Origin: Edwardsiella hoshinae NBRC 105699 = ATCC 33379
GTDB taxonomy: Bacteria > Pseudomonadota > Gammaproteobacteria > Enterobacterales > Enterobacteriaceae
Length of the DNA stretch: 63,964 nt
Assembly (NCBI RefSeq): GCF_000474215.1
Contig: NZ_BAUC01000035.1
Coordinates: 1 to 63,964 of the forward strand
Direction: 5' to 3'
The position numbers and the translations under genes were made by a program. Position 1 is the first letter of the stretch; the number at the start of each line of letters is the position of its first letter. A model generated the notes under the pieces. That model did not search any database. It was not told where the DNA came from and saw only the letters and a program-made list of their open reading frames with translations. Below, piece after piece: positions 31,072 through 43,011 of this stretch.

Positions 31072-31464
31072 ATGACTTGGGAGTATGCGCTTATTGGTTT
31101 AGTTGTCGGCCTCATCATTGGGGCGTTGGCAATGCGCTTCGGCAACCGCAAACTGCGTCAACAGCAGGCGCTGCAAGATGAGTTAGAAAAGAGTAAAACC
31201 GATCTTGATCAGTACCGCCAGGAGCTCGTCAACCACTTCGCCCGCAGCGCAGAGTTGCTCGACAATATGGCGAAAGACTATCGCCAGTTGTATCAACATA
31301 TGGCCACCAGCTCGAACAACCTACTGCCGGACATGCCTGCGCACGATAATCCATTCCGTTATCGTCTGACCGAGGCAGATAACGATCAGGCACCGGTCGA
31401 GATCCCGCCGCGCGACTATTCTGAGGGAGCCTCCGGTCTACTGCGCGCCGATCGCCACGATTAA
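31072..31464 (+). CDS. zapG: Z-ring associated protein ZapG (YhcB)
   Basis: This inner-membrane protein is linked to cell division and envelope synthesis. The 130-residue chain has one N-terminal transmembrane helix (about residues 3-22), a coiled coil (about residues 25-75) and a polar tail. Size and layout match E. coli YhcB. It lies between zapE and degQ, as in E. coli. Confidence 0.93.
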   Translation: MTWEYALIGLVVGLIIGALAMRFGNRKLRQQQALQDELEKSKTDLDQYRQELVNHFARSAELLDNMAKDYRQLYQHMATSSNNLLPDMPAHDNPFRYRLTEADNDQAPVEIPPRDYSEGASGLLRADRHD

Positions 31465-31472
31465 GCGCGTTA

Positions 31473-31493
31473 CCGCGCCGTCACACGGCGCGG
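31473..31493 (+). terminator. hairpin after zapG
   Basis: The perfect 8-bp stem CCGCGCCG/CGGCGCGG has a TCACA loop but no T-tract. Confidence 0.4.
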
Positions 31494-31606
31494 ATCAGGC
31501 GGCGGCGGGTTCTTCCGCCACACCGCACGATGTCTCAGGCGGCGCGGCGCCGTTACGCGTCCGCTCGCCCTCCCGCTTCTTCCGTCGTTGATTGTAGGAT
31601 GGTGCC

Positions 31607-32923
31607 ATGACCCGCAGTTTCTCTCCACTTCTTCGCACGCTCGCCCTCAGTCTAGGGCTCTCGCTGGCTACCTCACCTCTTGCCCAAGCCTCGTTACCGA
31701 GCGCGGTGAACGGTCAGCCTCTCCCCAGCCTGGCGCCGATGTTGGCCCACGTCCTGCCGGCGGTCGTCAACATCTACGTCGGCAGCGATCAGCCTACAGG
31801 CCGCGGTCACACACGAGCCGTGGAAGCGATCGGCTCCGGGGTAATCATCAATGCGGCTAAAGGCTACGTCCTGACCAATAATCATGTCATCGATGCCGCT
31901 CGTCACATCCGAGTGCAATTGGAGGACGGACGCGAATATTCGGCACGCTTGGTCGGCCGTGACGCCGCCTCGGATATTGCCCTGTTGCAATTGCGCAACG
32001 CCCATAATCTGACAGAGATTAAGCTGGCCGACTCCGATCGACTGCGGGTCGGTGATTTTGCCGTCGCCGTCGGTAATCCTTTTGGTCTGGGGCAAACAGC
32101 GACCGCCGGTATCATCTCGGCGCTGGGGCGCAGCGGATTACAACGCGAGGGGTTGGAGAACTTCATTCAGACGGACGCCTCGATCAACAGCGGCAACTCT
32201 GGCGGCGCACTGCTCAACCTGAAAGGCGAATTAGTGGGGATTAACACCGCCATTCTGGCGCCCGCTGGGGGCAACATCGGCATCGGGTTCGCCATCCCCA
32301 GCAATATGGCGCGTAACCTGAGCGACCAGTTGATCAAATATGGAGAGGTAAGACGCGGAGTGCTAGGCATTCGCGGACGCGATATGACGGCAGATCTGGC
32401 CAAGGCCTTTAATCTGGCAACCCCGCGCGGCACCTTTGTCAACGAAGTGTTACCCAAGTCAGCCGCCGCCAAGGCCGGTATTCATGCTGGGGATATTCTG
32501 CTCTCACTCAATGGCACGCCGATCAGTAGTTTCGCCGAACTGCGTGCCAAGATTGGCTCCCTCGCCCCAGGCACTACGCTCCACATCGGACTATTGCGCA
32601 ACGGTAAGCCATTGAATGTCAGCGTAACCCTAGACAACCGCCGTCAAGCCAGCGTCGCGGGGGAAAACCTCACGCCGGCACTCCAGGGAACAACCCTCAG
32701 TGCGGGGCATGTCGCCGGAACCGCAGGAGTCCTGATCGATACCCTAGAGAAAGGCTCGCCGGCAGCCCAGGTCGGGCTACACAAGACGGATCTGATCATC
32801 GGCGTTAACCGTATACGAACCCCGACGCTCCAGGCATTACGCAAGGCGCTAGCGGGCGATCCCCCAGTGATCGCTTTGCATGTCATACGCGATGGTCAGC
32901 TGATGTACCTCTTGGTGCGTTGA
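31607..32923 (+). CDS. degQ: periplasmic serine endoprotease DegQ
   Basis: DegQ is a periplasmic protease and chaperone for misfolded envelope proteins. The 438-residue precursor has a signal peptide (about residues 1-28), a trypsin-like domain with the triad His93, Asp123 and Ser198 (TNNHVI, SDIALLQ, GNSGGAL) and two PDZ domains. The short loop between signal peptide and protease domain fits DegQ rather than DegP, as does its place directly before degS. Confidence 0.94.
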   Translation: MTRSFSPLLRTLALSLGLSLATSPLAQASLPSAVNGQPLPSLAPMLAHVLPAVVNIYVGSDQPTGRGHTRAVEAIGSGVIINAAKGYVLTNNHVIDAARHIRVQLEDGREYSARLVGRDAASDIALLQLRNAHNLTEIKLADSDRLRVGDFAVAVGNPFGLGQTATAGIISALGRSGLQREGLENFIQTDASINSGNSGGALLNLKGELVGINTAILAPAGGNIGIGFAIPSNMARNLSDQLIKYGEVRRGVLGIRGRDMTADLAKAFNLATPRGTFVNEVLPKSAAAKAGIHAGDILLSLNGTPISSFAELRAKIGSLAPGTTLHIGLLRNGKPLNVSVTLDNRRQASVAGENLTPALQGTTLSAGHVAGTAGVLIDTLEKGSPAAQVGLHKTDLIIGVNRIRTPTLQALRKALAGDPPVIALHVIRDGQLMYLLVR

Positions 32924-33019
32924 TACGCTGATTCTTTGCACAAATTTGGCGGGGGAGCGCTGCCCCGCCCACCTTTCTCTGTTATTCTGACGCCATCCTT
33001 TCACGTTACGTCGATAATC

Positions 33020-34081
33020 ATGTTGGTAAAACTGCTACGCTCCACCCTGCTTGGTCTGGCCGTGGCGATCGTGTTAATGATTGCCCTTCCTTCTCTACGC
33101 CCGCATGGGCTATTGGCCCTCTTCAGCGAGGCGACATTTGAGGAGCAGCCGATCAGCTACAACGCCGCGGTGAAACGCGCCGCGCCGGCGGTGGTCAATG
33201 TGTACAATGGCAGCATGAGCGGCAACAACAGTGGATTAGCGATCAAAACCCTGGGCTCGGGGGTGATCATGGATGCCAAGGGCTACATCCTGACCAATAA
33301 GCACGTGGTCAGCGGTGCCGATCAGATCGTGGTTGCTCTGCAAGACGGACGTTGGTTCGAGGCGATGCTGGTCGGCTCCGATACGCTAACAGATCTGGCG
33401 GTACTGAAGATCCAGGCCAACAATCTTCCGGTCATCACCATCAACCCGAAACGGGTTCCCCATATCGGCGATGTCGTATTGGCCATCGGCAACCCCTATA
33501 ACATCGGCCAGACCACCACTCAGGGGATCATCAGCGCTACCGGGCGTGTCGGGCTAAGCACCTACGGCCACCAGAACTTCTTGCAAACGGACGCCTCCAT
33601 CAACCACGGCAACTCGGGCGGAGCATTGGTCAACTCCCTCGGTGAACTGGTCGGCATCAACACCCTTTCGCTGGATAAAAGTAACGACGGCGAGACACCG
33701 GAGGGCATCGGCTTCGCGATTCCCACCGCCTTAGCGACCAAGATCATGAATAAACTGATCCGCGATGGCCGGGTGATCCGCGGATTCATCGGCATCAGCG
33801 GGCGAGAGATCGTACCGATACGTAGCCAGCCGGCGAGTTCAGAGCGCATCCAAGGGATCATCGTCAATAACGTAGCCAGTAATGGCCCGGCAGCGCTGGC
33901 TGGCATCCGTCCCGGCGACATCGTACTCAACGTCAATGGTAAACCGGCAATCAGCGCCACGGAGACCATGGATCAGGTAGCAGAAATTCGCCCAGGTAGC
34001 GTGGTGCCAGTGACCATCATGCGCAACGGCGAACGCCTGACGCTTAACGTCACCATCGCCGAGTTTCCCAGCGTCGACTAA
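33020..34081 (+). CDS. degS: site-1 protease DegS of the sigma-E pathway
   Basis: DegS is an inner-membrane-anchored protease that cleaves RseA when unfolded porin C-termini bind its PDZ domain, starting sigma-E release. I choose the ATG giving MLVKLLRSTLLGLAV, 28 codons inside the open frame, because it makes a proper N-terminal anchor and matches E. coli. This gives 353 residues with the triad His95, Asp125 and Ser199 and a single PDZ domain. It lies 96 bp after degQ. Confidence 0.95.
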   Translation: MLVKLLRSTLLGLAVAIVLMIALPSLRPHGLLALFSEATFEEQPISYNAAVKRAAPAVVNVYNGSMSGNNSGLAIKTLGSGVIMDAKGYILTNKHVVSGADQIVVALQDGRWFEAMLVGSDTLTDLAVLKIQANNLPVITINPKRVPHIGDVVLAIGNPYNIGQTTTQGIISATGRVGLSTYGHQNFLQTDASINHGNSGGALVNSLGELVGINTLSLDKSNDGETPEGIGFAIPTALATKIMNKLIRDGRVIRGFIGISGREIVPIRSQPASSERIQGIIVNNVASNGPAALAGIRPGDIVLNVNGKPAISATETMDQVAEIRPGSVVPVTIMRNGERLTLNVTIAEFPSVD

Positions 34082-34177
34082 ATACACCAGGTTACGGTTT
34101 CCTCCTTATGCAACGCCCCCGCCGCCCGACAGGGACGGCGAGGGCGTGAGTAGCCAGGGCGACGCACCGAACGGGCG

Positions 34178-35434
<1,257 letters not shown>

Positions 35435-35497
35435 TTAATCGCGTTCTCGCTTAATCAGTTATCGCTCGCCGCCCGCCCTTTAGCCGACGGCGCAAAA

Positions 35498-35752
35498 TCA
35501 TAGACCGCTCAATTTACGGTCGCGCTGCCACTGTTCCGGGGTATAGGCCTTGATGGTCAGCGCATGGATGCGGTTATCCGCGATGTACTCCATCAGCGGG
35601 GCATAGACCGCCTGTTGCTGCTTGACCCGGCTCATGCCGGCAAACAGTTCACCCACAACGATAACCTGAAAATGGCTACCGTCTCCAGTGACATGGGCTT
35701 CCTGCAAGGCCAATGCCTTCATCAGCACGTCTTTGATTTGATCATTGTCCAT
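35498..35752 (-). CDS. ibaG: BolA family iron-sulfur protein IbaG
   Basis: This small BolA-like protein binds glutaredoxins and is linked to acid stress and Fe-S handling. The 84 residues include the BolA-fold helix-turn region [23 protein letters not shown] with the conserved histidine ligand. It lies between mlaB and murA. Confidence 0.93.
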   Translation of the reverse strand: MDNDQIKDVLMKALALQEAHVTGDGSHFQVIVVGELFAGMSRVKQQQAVYAPLMEYIADNRIHALTIKAYTPEQWQRDRKLSGL

Positions 35753-35903
35753 GGCGTTCGACTCTTTTCCGGTTATCCAGCCTATCGATAGGCAACATTA
35801 GGGGGTACATATTAGAGGAAACTCGGGCCGGCTGAAACAGTGAAAAGCCCCCATTCACGCCGGTGTCGGGGGCTTCATCACTATTGTCTGCGATTACCGA
35901 GAG

Positions 35904-36209
35904 TTAGCTGACATCGCGCTCACACAGCACGATCTCTCGCAGGTTGTACAAGGCGATCAGCGTATGCAGGCGCTCGCTCACGCCGCGCAAGGGGATCGGC
36001 GTCCCTGGGTAGAGATTCTGCGCGTGCAACAACAGCGCCAGCCCGGCCGAATCCACCCGTGTCACACCGCTGATGTCCAGGCAATCAACCCCCTGTAACA
36101 GCGTCTGGCGCTGGCGCCAAAACTCGCCTAATGCATCGCACACTAGCGCACCTTGCAAACGAAGGTGAGCGCCGTCACGCTGCCAACGCAGCTCCTCTTG
36201 CTGTATCAC
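35904..36209 (-). CDS. mlaB: phospholipid transport protein MlaB (STAS domain)
   Basis: MlaB is the cytoplasmic STAS subunit that stabilises and regulates the MlaFEDB ABC complex, which moves phospholipids between the membranes. The 101 residues include the STAS core [20 protein letters not shown]. Its start overlaps the mlaC stop by 4 bp. It is the last gene of mlaFEDCB and is followed by about 150 bp before ibaG. Confidence 0.92.
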   Translation of the reverse strand: MIQQEELRWQRDGAHLRLQGALVCDALGEFWRQRQTLLQGVDCLDISGVTRVDSAGLALLLHAQNLYPGTPIPLRGVSERLHTLIALYNLREIVLCERDVS

Positions 36210-36856
36210 TGCTTATTGTCCAGGGTGATGGGTTGCTTGGCGGAGACGATCAGTTGCTGCGTCAGCCCTTCCACACCTTTTTCGCGCAGCAGCGCCGCCC
36301 ACTCGTTCTGTTTGGTGGTAATCATGCTCACACCTTCCGCAATCATATCGAATGCCTGCCAATGGCCGGTCTGACTGTTCTTACGCCATTGGAAATCAAG
36401 ACGCACCGGCGGACGCCCTTGGTTGTCTAGGATGGTCACACGGATGGTGACGATGGTAGCGTCCCCCAACGGACGCTCCGCGGCCACCTCATAATGTTGG
36501 CCATGATATAGCGCTAGAGCCTGACCATACACCTGCTCTAGGTAGCTCTGAAACGCCTTAAAATAGGCATCGCGCTGCGCCGGCGTGGCGCTACGATAAT
36601 ACGGCCCCAACACCAAGGCTCCGGCATATTTCACTTGGACATAGGGCATCAACTCTTCGCGTACGATAGTACGCAGGTAGTTGGGATCCTGTTGGATGCG
36701 CGGTTGCTCGTTCTTCAAACGATTAAAGGTCCGCGCCGCCGCCTGATTCATCAGGGTATAGGGATTACTTTGGTCCAACGTCGGCGTGCTCGCGGCCTGC
36801 ACGGCGAACCAAGGCGACACGCACAACAACGCGGCCATCACAATACGTTTTAACAT
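36206..36856 (-). CDS. mlaC: periplasmic phospholipid-binding protein MlaC
   Basis: MlaC shuttles phospholipid between the outer-membrane MlaA-OmpC complex and MlaFEDB. The 216-residue precursor has a signal peptide (about residues 1-21, ending AVQAAS) and the MlaC/Tgt2 domain with conserved [16 protein letters not shown]. It lies 20 bp after mlaD and overlaps mlaB by 4 bp. Confidence 0.95.
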   Translation of the reverse strand: MLKRIVMAALLCVSPWFAVQAASTPTLDQSNPYTLMNQAAARTFNRLKNEQPRIQQDPNYLRTIVREELMPYVQVKYAGALVLGPYYRSATPAQRDAYFKAFQSYLEQVYGQALALYHGQHYEVAAERPLGDATIVTIRVTILDNQGRPPVRLDFQWRKNSQTGHWQAFDMIAEGVSMITTKQNEWAALLREKGVEGLTQQLIVSAKQPITLDNKQ

Positions 36857-36876
36857 AATAGACTTCCTCGTCGTGA

Positions 36877-37413
36877 TTAATGGGCGACAGCCGCCGGCGC
36901 GCTCGCCACAGGCTGTGAATGGTCGGCAGCATTCTTAGTCTCATCGCCAGCACTCTTATACAAGAACTGACCGATCAGATCTTCTAACACCATCGCTGAT
37001 TTGGTGTCTTGGATGGTACCGCCGTCCTTCAGAATGGCTGTACCCATCTCCGGGTCCTCGAAGCCGACGTTAAGCGCTAAGAATTGCTCTCCCAGCAGCC
37101 CCGAAGTCCGGATCGCCAGTGAACTGGTGTCTGGAATATGGTTGTAACGCGTGTCGATATCCATGGCGACCTTGGGTAGATAGGTCTGCGGATCCAGGGT
37201 GATATTTGCGACGCGCCCGATCACCACCCCGCCGATCTTCACCGGCGAACGCGCCTTCAGGCCGCCGACATTATCGAAGGTCGCATACAGGCGATAGGTC
37301 GGCTCGCTGCCCAGCGACTTGACGTTGGCCACCTGTAGACAGAGAAATACGGCGGCACATAGGGCGATCAATATAAATAGGCCGACCCAGATTTCAGTTT
37401 TTTTCGTTTGCAT
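36877..37413 (-). CDS. mlaD: MCE-domain phospholipid transport protein MlaD
   Basis: MlaD forms the hexameric periplasmic ring of the MlaFEDB complex. The start giving [13 protein letters not shown] yields 178 residues with one N-terminal transmembrane helix and a single MCE domain ([36 protein letters not shown]). It starts 4 bp after mlaE. Confidence 0.96.
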   Translation of the reverse strand: MQTKKTEIWVGLFILIALCAAVFLCLQVANVKSLGSEPTYRLYATFDNVGGLKARSPVKIGGVVIGRVANITLDPQTYLPKVAMDIDTRYNHIPDTSSLAIRTSGLLGEQFLALNVGFEDPEMGTAILKDGGTIQDTKSAMVLEDLIGQFLYKSAGDETKNAADHSQPVASAPAAVAH

Positions 37414-37417
37414 CGTC

Positions 37418-38200
37418 TCAATTCCCAAACATCAGTGCCGTCAGCACAAAATCTAACCCCAGAACCGCCAGCGAAGCATGTACAACGGTGCGCGTGGTCG
37501 CGCGGCTAATCCCTGCGGAGGTGGGGATGGCATCATAGCCGTTAAACAAGGCGATCCACATCACCGTGATGGCGAATACCAGACTCTTGATCAGGCAGTT
37601 CAACAGGTCTGTACGGTAATCTACCGCGCCCTGCATCGCCGACCAGAAAAAGCCAGCATCGATGCCTTTCCAATCGACACCGACCACCGCACCTCCCCAG
37701 ATGCCGACGGCGACGAAGATCACCGTCAGCAGGGGCATACTGATCACCCCAGCCCAAAAACGCGGCGCGACAACACGCCGCAGGGGATCAACGGCCATCA
37801 TTTCTAAGCTGGAAAGCTGCTCCGTCGCCTTCATCAGACCAATCTCAGCGGTCAACGCCGAGCCGGCGCGCCCGGCGAATAACAGGGCGGTAACCACTGG
37901 CCCCAACTCGCGCAGTAATGACAGTGCGACCATCATTCCGAGACTGGCCTCGGCACTGTAAGTCGTCAGCACCAGGTAGCCCTGTAGCCCCAACACCATG
38001 CCGATAAACAACCCGGAAACCATGATGATCAGCAATGACTGTACCCCGACGCTATATAGCTGACGGCGTAGCAACGGCCACTGTTTACTCGGTTCAGGAC
38101 GCCCGATCAACGCGCTGAAAAGCATCAGACCAGCACGGCCAAAGGCCGCACAGACATTGATTCCGCGACGTCCTAACGACGCCAACCCATTAAGCAACAT
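37418..38200 (-). CDS. mlaE: phospholipid ABC transporter permease MlaE
   Basis: MlaE is the integral membrane subunit of MlaFEDB. The open frame extends 48 codons upstream, inside mlaF, but the start giving [16 protein letters not shown] matches E. coli and gives exactly 260 residues. Conserved features are [15 protein letters not shown] and [20 protein letters not shown]. It overlaps the end of mlaF by 11 bp. Confidence 0.95.
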   Translation of the reverse strand: MLLNGLASLGRRGINVCAAFGRAGLMLFSALIGRPEPSKQWPLLRRQLYSVGVQSLLIIMVSGLFIGMVLGLQGYLVLTTYSAEASLGMMVALSLLRELGPVVTALLFAGRAGSALTAEIGLMKATEQLSSLEMMAVDPLRRVVAPRFWAGVISMPLLTVIFVAVGIWGGAVVGVDWKGIDAGFFWSAMQGAVDYRTDLLNCLIKSLVFAITVMWIALFNGYDAIPTSAGISRATTRTVVHASLAVLGLDFVLTALMFGN

Positions 38201-39020
38201 GTGATGCGGCCTCTTCTGAAGACAACAAGGCCCGACGATAGTCGCCAGCCGGATAACGGAAAGGCACGGGCCCATCGGCGATACCGTCGAGGAATTGACG
38301 CACTCGCGGATCCCGATTATCACGCAACGCCTGGCGATCGCCATGAGCGATCACCCGTTGATCGGCCACGATATAGGCCTGATCCGCGATGCTCAACACC
38401 TCTGGCACATCGTGCGATACCACCACGCAGGTGATCCCCAGGGCATGGTTCAGTTCGTCGATCAGCTTGACCAACACCCCCATGGTGATCGGATCCTGGC
38501 CGACGAACGGTTCGTCGAACAGGATCATCTGCGGATCGAGTGCAATGGCCCGCGCCAAGGCGGCACGGCGCGCCATCCCGCCGGAGAGTTCAGATGGCAT
38601 CAGCTCAGCGGCACCGCGCAACCCGACAGCCTCCAGCTTCATCAGCACGATGGTGCGTAACAGCGTCTCTGGCAGGCGTGTATGCTCCCGCAAGGGAAAG
38701 GCCACATTGTCGAAGACACTGAGATCGGTAAATAACGCGCCAGATTGGAACAACATGCTCATTTTCTTACGCGCTGCGAACAGTTGGCGACGGGATAGCG
38801 CCGGAATATTCTCCCCATCGAACCAGATCTCCCCACTGTCTGGGCGCAACTGGCCACCGATCAGGCGCAACAAGGTGGTCTTACCGATACCCGACGGCCC
38901 CATGATGGCCGTCACCTTGCCTCGCGGAACGGTGAGATTAATGTCGGTAAAAATCGGGCGATTTCCGCGGCTAAAACTCATACCGCGGATATCCACCAGA
39001 TTATTTTCCTGATGATTCAT
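38190..39020 (-). CDS. mlaF: phospholipid ABC transporter ATPase MlaF
   Basis: MlaF is the ATPase that powers MlaFEDB. Walker A is GPSGIGKTT, the signature is LSGGMARR and Walker B is MILFDEPF. The start ATG ([13 protein letters not shown], 276 residues) is preferred to a TTG two codons earlier. The C-terminal segment [22 protein letters not shown] is the MlaF-specific extension that contacts MlaB. It is divergent from yrbG with 271 bp between starts. Confidence 0.96.
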   Translation of the reverse strand: MNHQENNLVDIRGMSFSRGNRPIFTDINLTVPRGKVTAIMGPSGIGKTTLLRLIGGQLRPDSGEIWFDGENIPALSRRQLFAARKKMSMLFQSGALFTDLSVFDNVAFPLREHTRLPETLLRTIVLMKLEAVGLRGAAELMPSELSGGMARRAALARAIALDPQMILFDEPFVGQDPITMGVLVKLIDELNHALGITCVVVSHDVPEVLSIADQAYIVADQRVIAHGDRQALRDNRDPRVRQFLDGIADGPVPFRYPAGDYRRALLSSEEAASHVA

Positions 39021-39291
39021 CCACAATGATTCCTGGTTATAGGTTAGCTAACCCAAGCAAAACACAATCCAACGCTTTTTCTCGGCGATTAGTGCTATTT
39101 TTTCGTCACTTTGGCACGCATCGGGCCAAATTCCGGCCATAGGGCAGCATAAGTTTTACTTTTATCCCGCCTACCGTCAAAATTAAGCGTATAGCTTACT
39201 GTTAGCGGCATCGGCGGACTGCTAACAGCCTTTCGTCCGTTTCGTTTAGCCGGATACCGACATCCGGACTTACTCTACTCAAGGATTCAGC

Positions 39292-40281
39292 ATGCTGCTC
39301 GCCACCCTGCTACTGCTCATCGGCTTACTACTCGTAGTGTATGGCGCAGACCGTGTGGTATACGGCGCGGCAGCCGTCGCGCATGCGTTAGGTGTAGCGC
39401 CGCTGGTCATCGGCATGACCATCGTCAGCATAGGAACATCCCTGCCCGAGTTGACCGTCTCGCTGAGTGCCGTGATACATAACCAGATCGATACGGCCGT
39501 CGGCAACGTTCTGGGGTCGAACATCGCTAATATCTTACTCATTCTTGGCTGTGCGGCACTCATCCGCCCGCTCTCCGTGCGCTCTACGCTCGTACGCCGT
39601 GAACTGCCCCTAACTCTGGGGGCCACTATATTGTGCGGTTTTTTGCTGCATGACAATCAGCTTAATCGCATTGATGGTGTTATTTTAGTGACCTTTTTCG
39701 CCGCATTCTTATGGATGATGCTTAAAATAGCCCATCAGACACAACCCGAGGGACTGGATAGCTACGCCCGTGAACAGATCGCCGAGTTGCCACGCGGTAC
39801 TGGCTTACCGGTCGCCCTATTATGGATGGCGCTCGGGCTGATCATCCTACCGCTCGCCTCACGCATGGTTATCGATAACGCCACCGTACTGGCGCGCTAT
39901 CTCGGCGTCAATGAGCTAACCATCGGCCTGACGGTGATTGCCATCGGTACCAGCCTGCCAGAACTGGCGACAGCCATAGCCGGTGCAATAAAAGGAGAGC
40001 ATGACATTGTTTTGGGTAATATCATCGGTTCCAATACCTGTAATATTCTGATGGTATTAGGGGTGCCGGCGCTGATCGGGCCACGCGACACGCTGATCGA
40101 CGCCGCTGCCTTCGGGCGCGATTACTGGGCCCTGTTAGCGGTCACCCTAGTGCTGACCCTACTGTGTCTACGTCGTCAGCAACGCATCGGTCGCCCGGCC
40201 GGCGCGCTGTTGCTGTGCGGCTTCGCCGCCTACATCGTGCTGCTATATACGCAGCCTGCATTGCTATTTTATTGGGATTGA
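39292..40281 (+). CDS. yrbG: calcium/sodium:proton antiporter family protein YrbG
   Basis: YrbG belongs to the CaCA cation antiporter family; the E. coli protein has no firm physiological role. The 329-residue chain has about ten transmembrane helices and two inverted alpha-repeats, TIVSIGTSLPELTVS with LGSNIANILLILG, and TVIAIGTSLPELATA with IGSNTCNILMVLG. It precedes kdsD by 54 bp. Confidence 0.94.
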   Translation: MLLATLLLLIGLLLVVYGADRVVYGAAAVAHALGVAPLVIGMTIVSIGTSLPELTVSLSAVIHNQIDTAVGNVLGSNIANILLILGCAALIRPLSVRSTLVRRELPLTLGATILCGFLLHDNQLNRIDGVILVTFFAAFLWMMLKIAHQTQPEGLDSYAREQIAELPRGTGLPVALLWMALGLIILPLASRMVIDNATVLARYLGVNELTIGLTVIAIGTSLPELATAIAGAIKGEHDIVLGNIIGSNTCNILMVLGVPALIGPRDTLIDAAAFGRDYWALLAVTLVLTLLCLRRQQRIGRPAGALLLCGFAAYIVLLYTQPALLFYWD

Positions 40282-40335
40282 CTCCCCGGGCTGGGTCCGC
40301 CGAGTCAGTGGTTTTGCGAGACGTGAGAAAACAAA

Positions 40336-41322
40336 ATGTCACATACGGAGTTTCAGCCGGGTTTTGATTTCCAGCAGGCGGGTAAAGAAGTCCTGCGTAT
40401 CGAGCGTGAAGGATTAGCGCAACTGGATCACTTTATTAACCAAGACTTCGCCCGTGCCTGCGAAGCCATGCTCCATTGTCACGGCAAGGTGGTGGTAATG
40501 GGGATGGGTAAATCCGGCCATATTGGCCGCAAGATAGCGGCCACGCTGGCCAGTACCGGCACTTCGGCCTTTTTCGTTCACCCCGGTGAGGCTAGCCATG
40601 GCGATCTGGGCATGGTGGAGGCGCGTGATGTGGTGTTGGCCATCTCCAACTCGGGCGAGTCGCAGGAGATCCAAGCCCTAATCCCCGTGCTGAAACGACA
40701 GAATGTCACCCTGATCTGCATGACCAACAACCCCGAGAGTGCCATGGGGCGTGCGTCCGACATCCATCTATGCATCCGAGTCCCCCAAGAGGCCTGCCCG
40801 TTGGGGCTAGCGCCGACCACCAGCACCACCGCGACCCTGGTGATGGGGGATGCCTTAGCCGTCGCCTTGTTACAAGCGCGCGGCTTCACCGCGGAAGACT
40901 TTGCTATGTCGCATCCCGGCGGCGCACTGGGGCGCAAATTGCTGCTACGGGTCAGCGACATCATGCACAGCGGCGATGAAGTACCGACTGTTAATCCGGC
41001 GGCCTCCCTGCGCGATGCGCTGCTGGAAATTACCCGCAAGAATCTTGGTTTGACGGTTATCTGCGGCCCCGATGCCCATATCGAGGGGATCTTTACCGAT
41101 GGTGACCTGCGCCGTATATTCGATATGGGAATCAATCTAAATGACGCCAAGATTGCCGATGTAATGACCCGCGGCGGGATCCGAATCCGGCCGACGGCGC
41201 TGGCGGTCGAAGCGCTCAATCTGATGCAGGATCGCCATATCACCTCGTTGCTGGTCGCGGAAAACGATCAACTGCTTGGCGTGGTGCATATGCATGATAT
41301 GCTGCGCGCCGGCGTAGTCTGA
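40336..41322 (+). CDS. kdsD: D-arabinose 5-phosphate isomerase KdsD
   Basis: KdsD makes arabinose 5-phosphate from ribulose 5-phosphate for Kdo synthesis. The 328-residue protein has an N-terminal SIS domain (MGMGKSGHIGRKIAATLASTG; SNSGESQEI) and two C-terminal CBS domains (from about residue 210). It begins the kdsD-kdsC-lptC-lptA-lptB run. A paralogous GutQ is possible elsewhere; context settles KdsD. Confidence 0.96.
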   Translation: MSHTEFQPGFDFQQAGKEVLRIEREGLAQLDHFINQDFARACEAMLHCHGKVVVMGMGKSGHIGRKIAATLASTGTSAFFVHPGEASHGDLGMVEARDVVLAISNSGESQEIQALIPVLKRQNVTLICMTNNPESAMGRASDIHLCIRVPQEACPLGLAPTTSTTATLVMGDALAVALLQARGFTAEDFAMSHPGGALGRKLLLRVSDIMHSGDEVPTVNPAASLRDALLEITRKNLGLTVICGPDAHIEGIFTDGDLRRIFDMGINLNDAKIADVMTRGGIRIRPTALAVEALNLMQDRHITSLLVAENDQLLGVVHMHDMLRAGVV

Positions 41323-41337
41323 ACAAACGGAGCTTTC

Positions 41338-41904
41338 ATGCCACACACTACCTCCCCGATCGCCACCTGCTATGGGCCAGTTTCCGCCGATGTCATGGCG
41401 CGCGCCGCGCAGGTCCGTCTACTGATCTGCGATGTGGACGGTGTCTTGTCCGACGGGCTGATCTATATGGGCAACCAGGGCGAAGAGCTTAAGGCGTTCA
41501 ACGTGCGCGATGGTTATGGCATCCGCTGTCTGGTCACCCAGGGGATCGAGGTGGCCATCATCACCGGTCGCCGCTCCCAACTGGTCGCTGACCGTGCCGC
41601 GACGCTGGGTATTAACCACCTATATCAGGGGCAATCGAACAAGCTGATCGCCTTTGAGCGTATCCTCGCCGATCTCAAGCTCACCCCGGATCAGGCCGCC
41701 TATATTGGTGACGATCTGATCGATTGGCCGGTCATGGCGCGCGTCGGTCTCGCCGTTGCTGTCGCTGATGCGCATCCACTTCTGCCGCCGCGCGCGCACT
41801 ATACGACCCGTATCGCCGGTGGACGCGGTGCTGTGCGCGAGCTGTGCGATCTGATCCTGCAAGCTCAGGGGATGCTGGGGCAGGCCCAGGGGCTGTCGAT
41901 ATGA
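41338..41904 (+). CDS. kdsC: 3-deoxy-D-manno-octulosonate 8-phosphate phosphatase KdsC
   Basis: KdsC removes phosphate from Kdo-8-phosphate. The 188-residue HAD-superfamily enzyme has motif I ICDVDGVLSDG, motif II ITGRRS and the GDDLIDWPVM motif. Its stop overlaps the lptC start (ATGA). Confidence 0.96.
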   Translation: MPHTTSPIATCYGPVSADVMARAAQVRLLICDVDGVLSDGLIYMGNQGEELKAFNVRDGYGIRCLVTQGIEVAIITGRRSQLVADRAATLGINHLYQGQSNKLIAFERILADLKLTPDQAAYIGDDLIDWPVMARVGLAVAVADAHPLLPPRAHYTTRIAGGRGAVRELCDLILQAQGMLGQAQGLSI

Positions 41905-42473
41905 GTATGCGTAAACGCTGGCTCATCGCCTTGTTGACCCTCATCGCGCTGGCGCTGATCGGCTGGAATCTGGCCGATAACTCGCCCAACAATGCACCCA
42001 CGGTCAATGATCCCTCGCTACCGACCTACCAAAGCCAGCATACGCTGACGGTAGTCTATGACCCCAGTGGTAAGCTGAGCTATAAATTGGTTGCCCAGGA
42101 CGTACAGCATTACAACGAGCAGGGGGTGACTTGGTTCACCCGGCCGGTATTGACGACCTTCGATCCGCAAGCGGCGGCCACCTGGTCGGTGCGCGCCGAC
42201 CGGGCGAAACTGACTAAAGCGAATATGCTGTATCTCTACGGTAATGTAGAGGTCAATAGTTTGACCCCGACCTCGCAACTGGAGCGGATCACCACCGATA
42301 ATGCGCAGGTTAACCTGGTAACTCAGGATATTAGTTCGGATGATGAGGTCACGCTGTTCGGCAGTAATTTCACCTCTCACGGGCTGAAGATGCGCGGCAA
42401 CATGCGGGATAAAACGGCACGGTTGATTGACAAGGTAAACACCTATTATGAAATTCAAAGCAAACACCCTTAA
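41901..42473 (+). CDS. lptC: LPS export protein LptC
   Basis: LptC is the bitopic inner-membrane component that passes LPS from LptB2FG to LptA. The start giving MSMRKRWLIALLTL yields 190 residues, with one transmembrane helix at residues 6-25 and a periplasmic beta-jellyroll. It overlaps kdsC by 4 bp and lptA by 26 bp. Confidence 0.93.
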   Translation: MSMRKRWLIALLTLIALALIGWNLADNSPNNAPTVNDPSLPTYQSQHTLTVVYDPSGKLSYKLVAQDVQHYNEQGVTWFTRPVLTTFDPQAAATWSVRADRAKLTKANMLYLYGNVEVNSLTPTSQLERITTDNAQVNLVTQDISSDDEVTLFGSNFTSHGLKMRGNMRDKTARLIDKVNTYYEIQSKHP

Positions 42474-43005
42474 ACTGCGTGATCTGATCCTTGCCGCCTC
42501 ACTGTTAACGGCCAGCGCTTCGGCATTGGCCGTCACCGGCGATACCGATCAGCCGATCCATATCAATTCCATGCAACAAGCATTAGATATGCAGGGGAAT
42601 GTCGCCACCTTTACCGGCGATGTTATCGTCACTCAAGGCACCATCAAAATCACCGCGGACAAAGTAGTCGTCACCCGTCCTAACGGCGAGCAAGGTAAAG
42701 AGGTGGTCGAAGCTTATGGTAATCCGGTAACGTTCTACCAAATGCAGGATAACGGCAAGCCGGTCAAAGGCCACAGCCAGAAGCTGCGCTATGAACTGGC
42801 CAAAGACTATGTCATCCTGACTGGGAATGCCGTGCTGACACAGCTCGACAGTAATATCGAGGGTGATCGCATTACCTATCTGGTGAAACAGCAACAGATG
42901 GAAGCCTTCAGCGGCAAGGGCAAGCGTGTGACTACCGTCCTGTTGCCGTCGCAATTGCAGGATAAGGGCAACGCTAAACCGGCCCCTCAGAAAAAGAGTA
43001 ACTGA
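42448..43005 (+). CDS. lptA: periplasmic LPS transport protein LptA
   Basis: LptA builds the periplasmic bridge that carries LPS to LptDE. The 185-residue precursor has a signal peptide (cleavage likely after SALA, residue 28) and the OstA-like domain (QALDMQGNVATFTGDVIVTQG). The gene begins within the last codons of lptC and lies 6 bp before lptB. Confidence 0.96.
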   Translation: MKFKANTLKLRDLILAASLLTASASALAVTGDTDQPIHINSMQQALDMQGNVATFTGDVIVTQGTIKITADKVVVTRPNGEQGKEVVEAYGNPVTFYQMQDNGKPVKGHSQKLRYELAKDYVILTGNAVLTQLDSNIEGDRITYLVKQQQMEAFSGKGKRVTTVLLPSQLQDKGNAKPAPQKKSN

Positions 43006-43011
43006 TTCGTT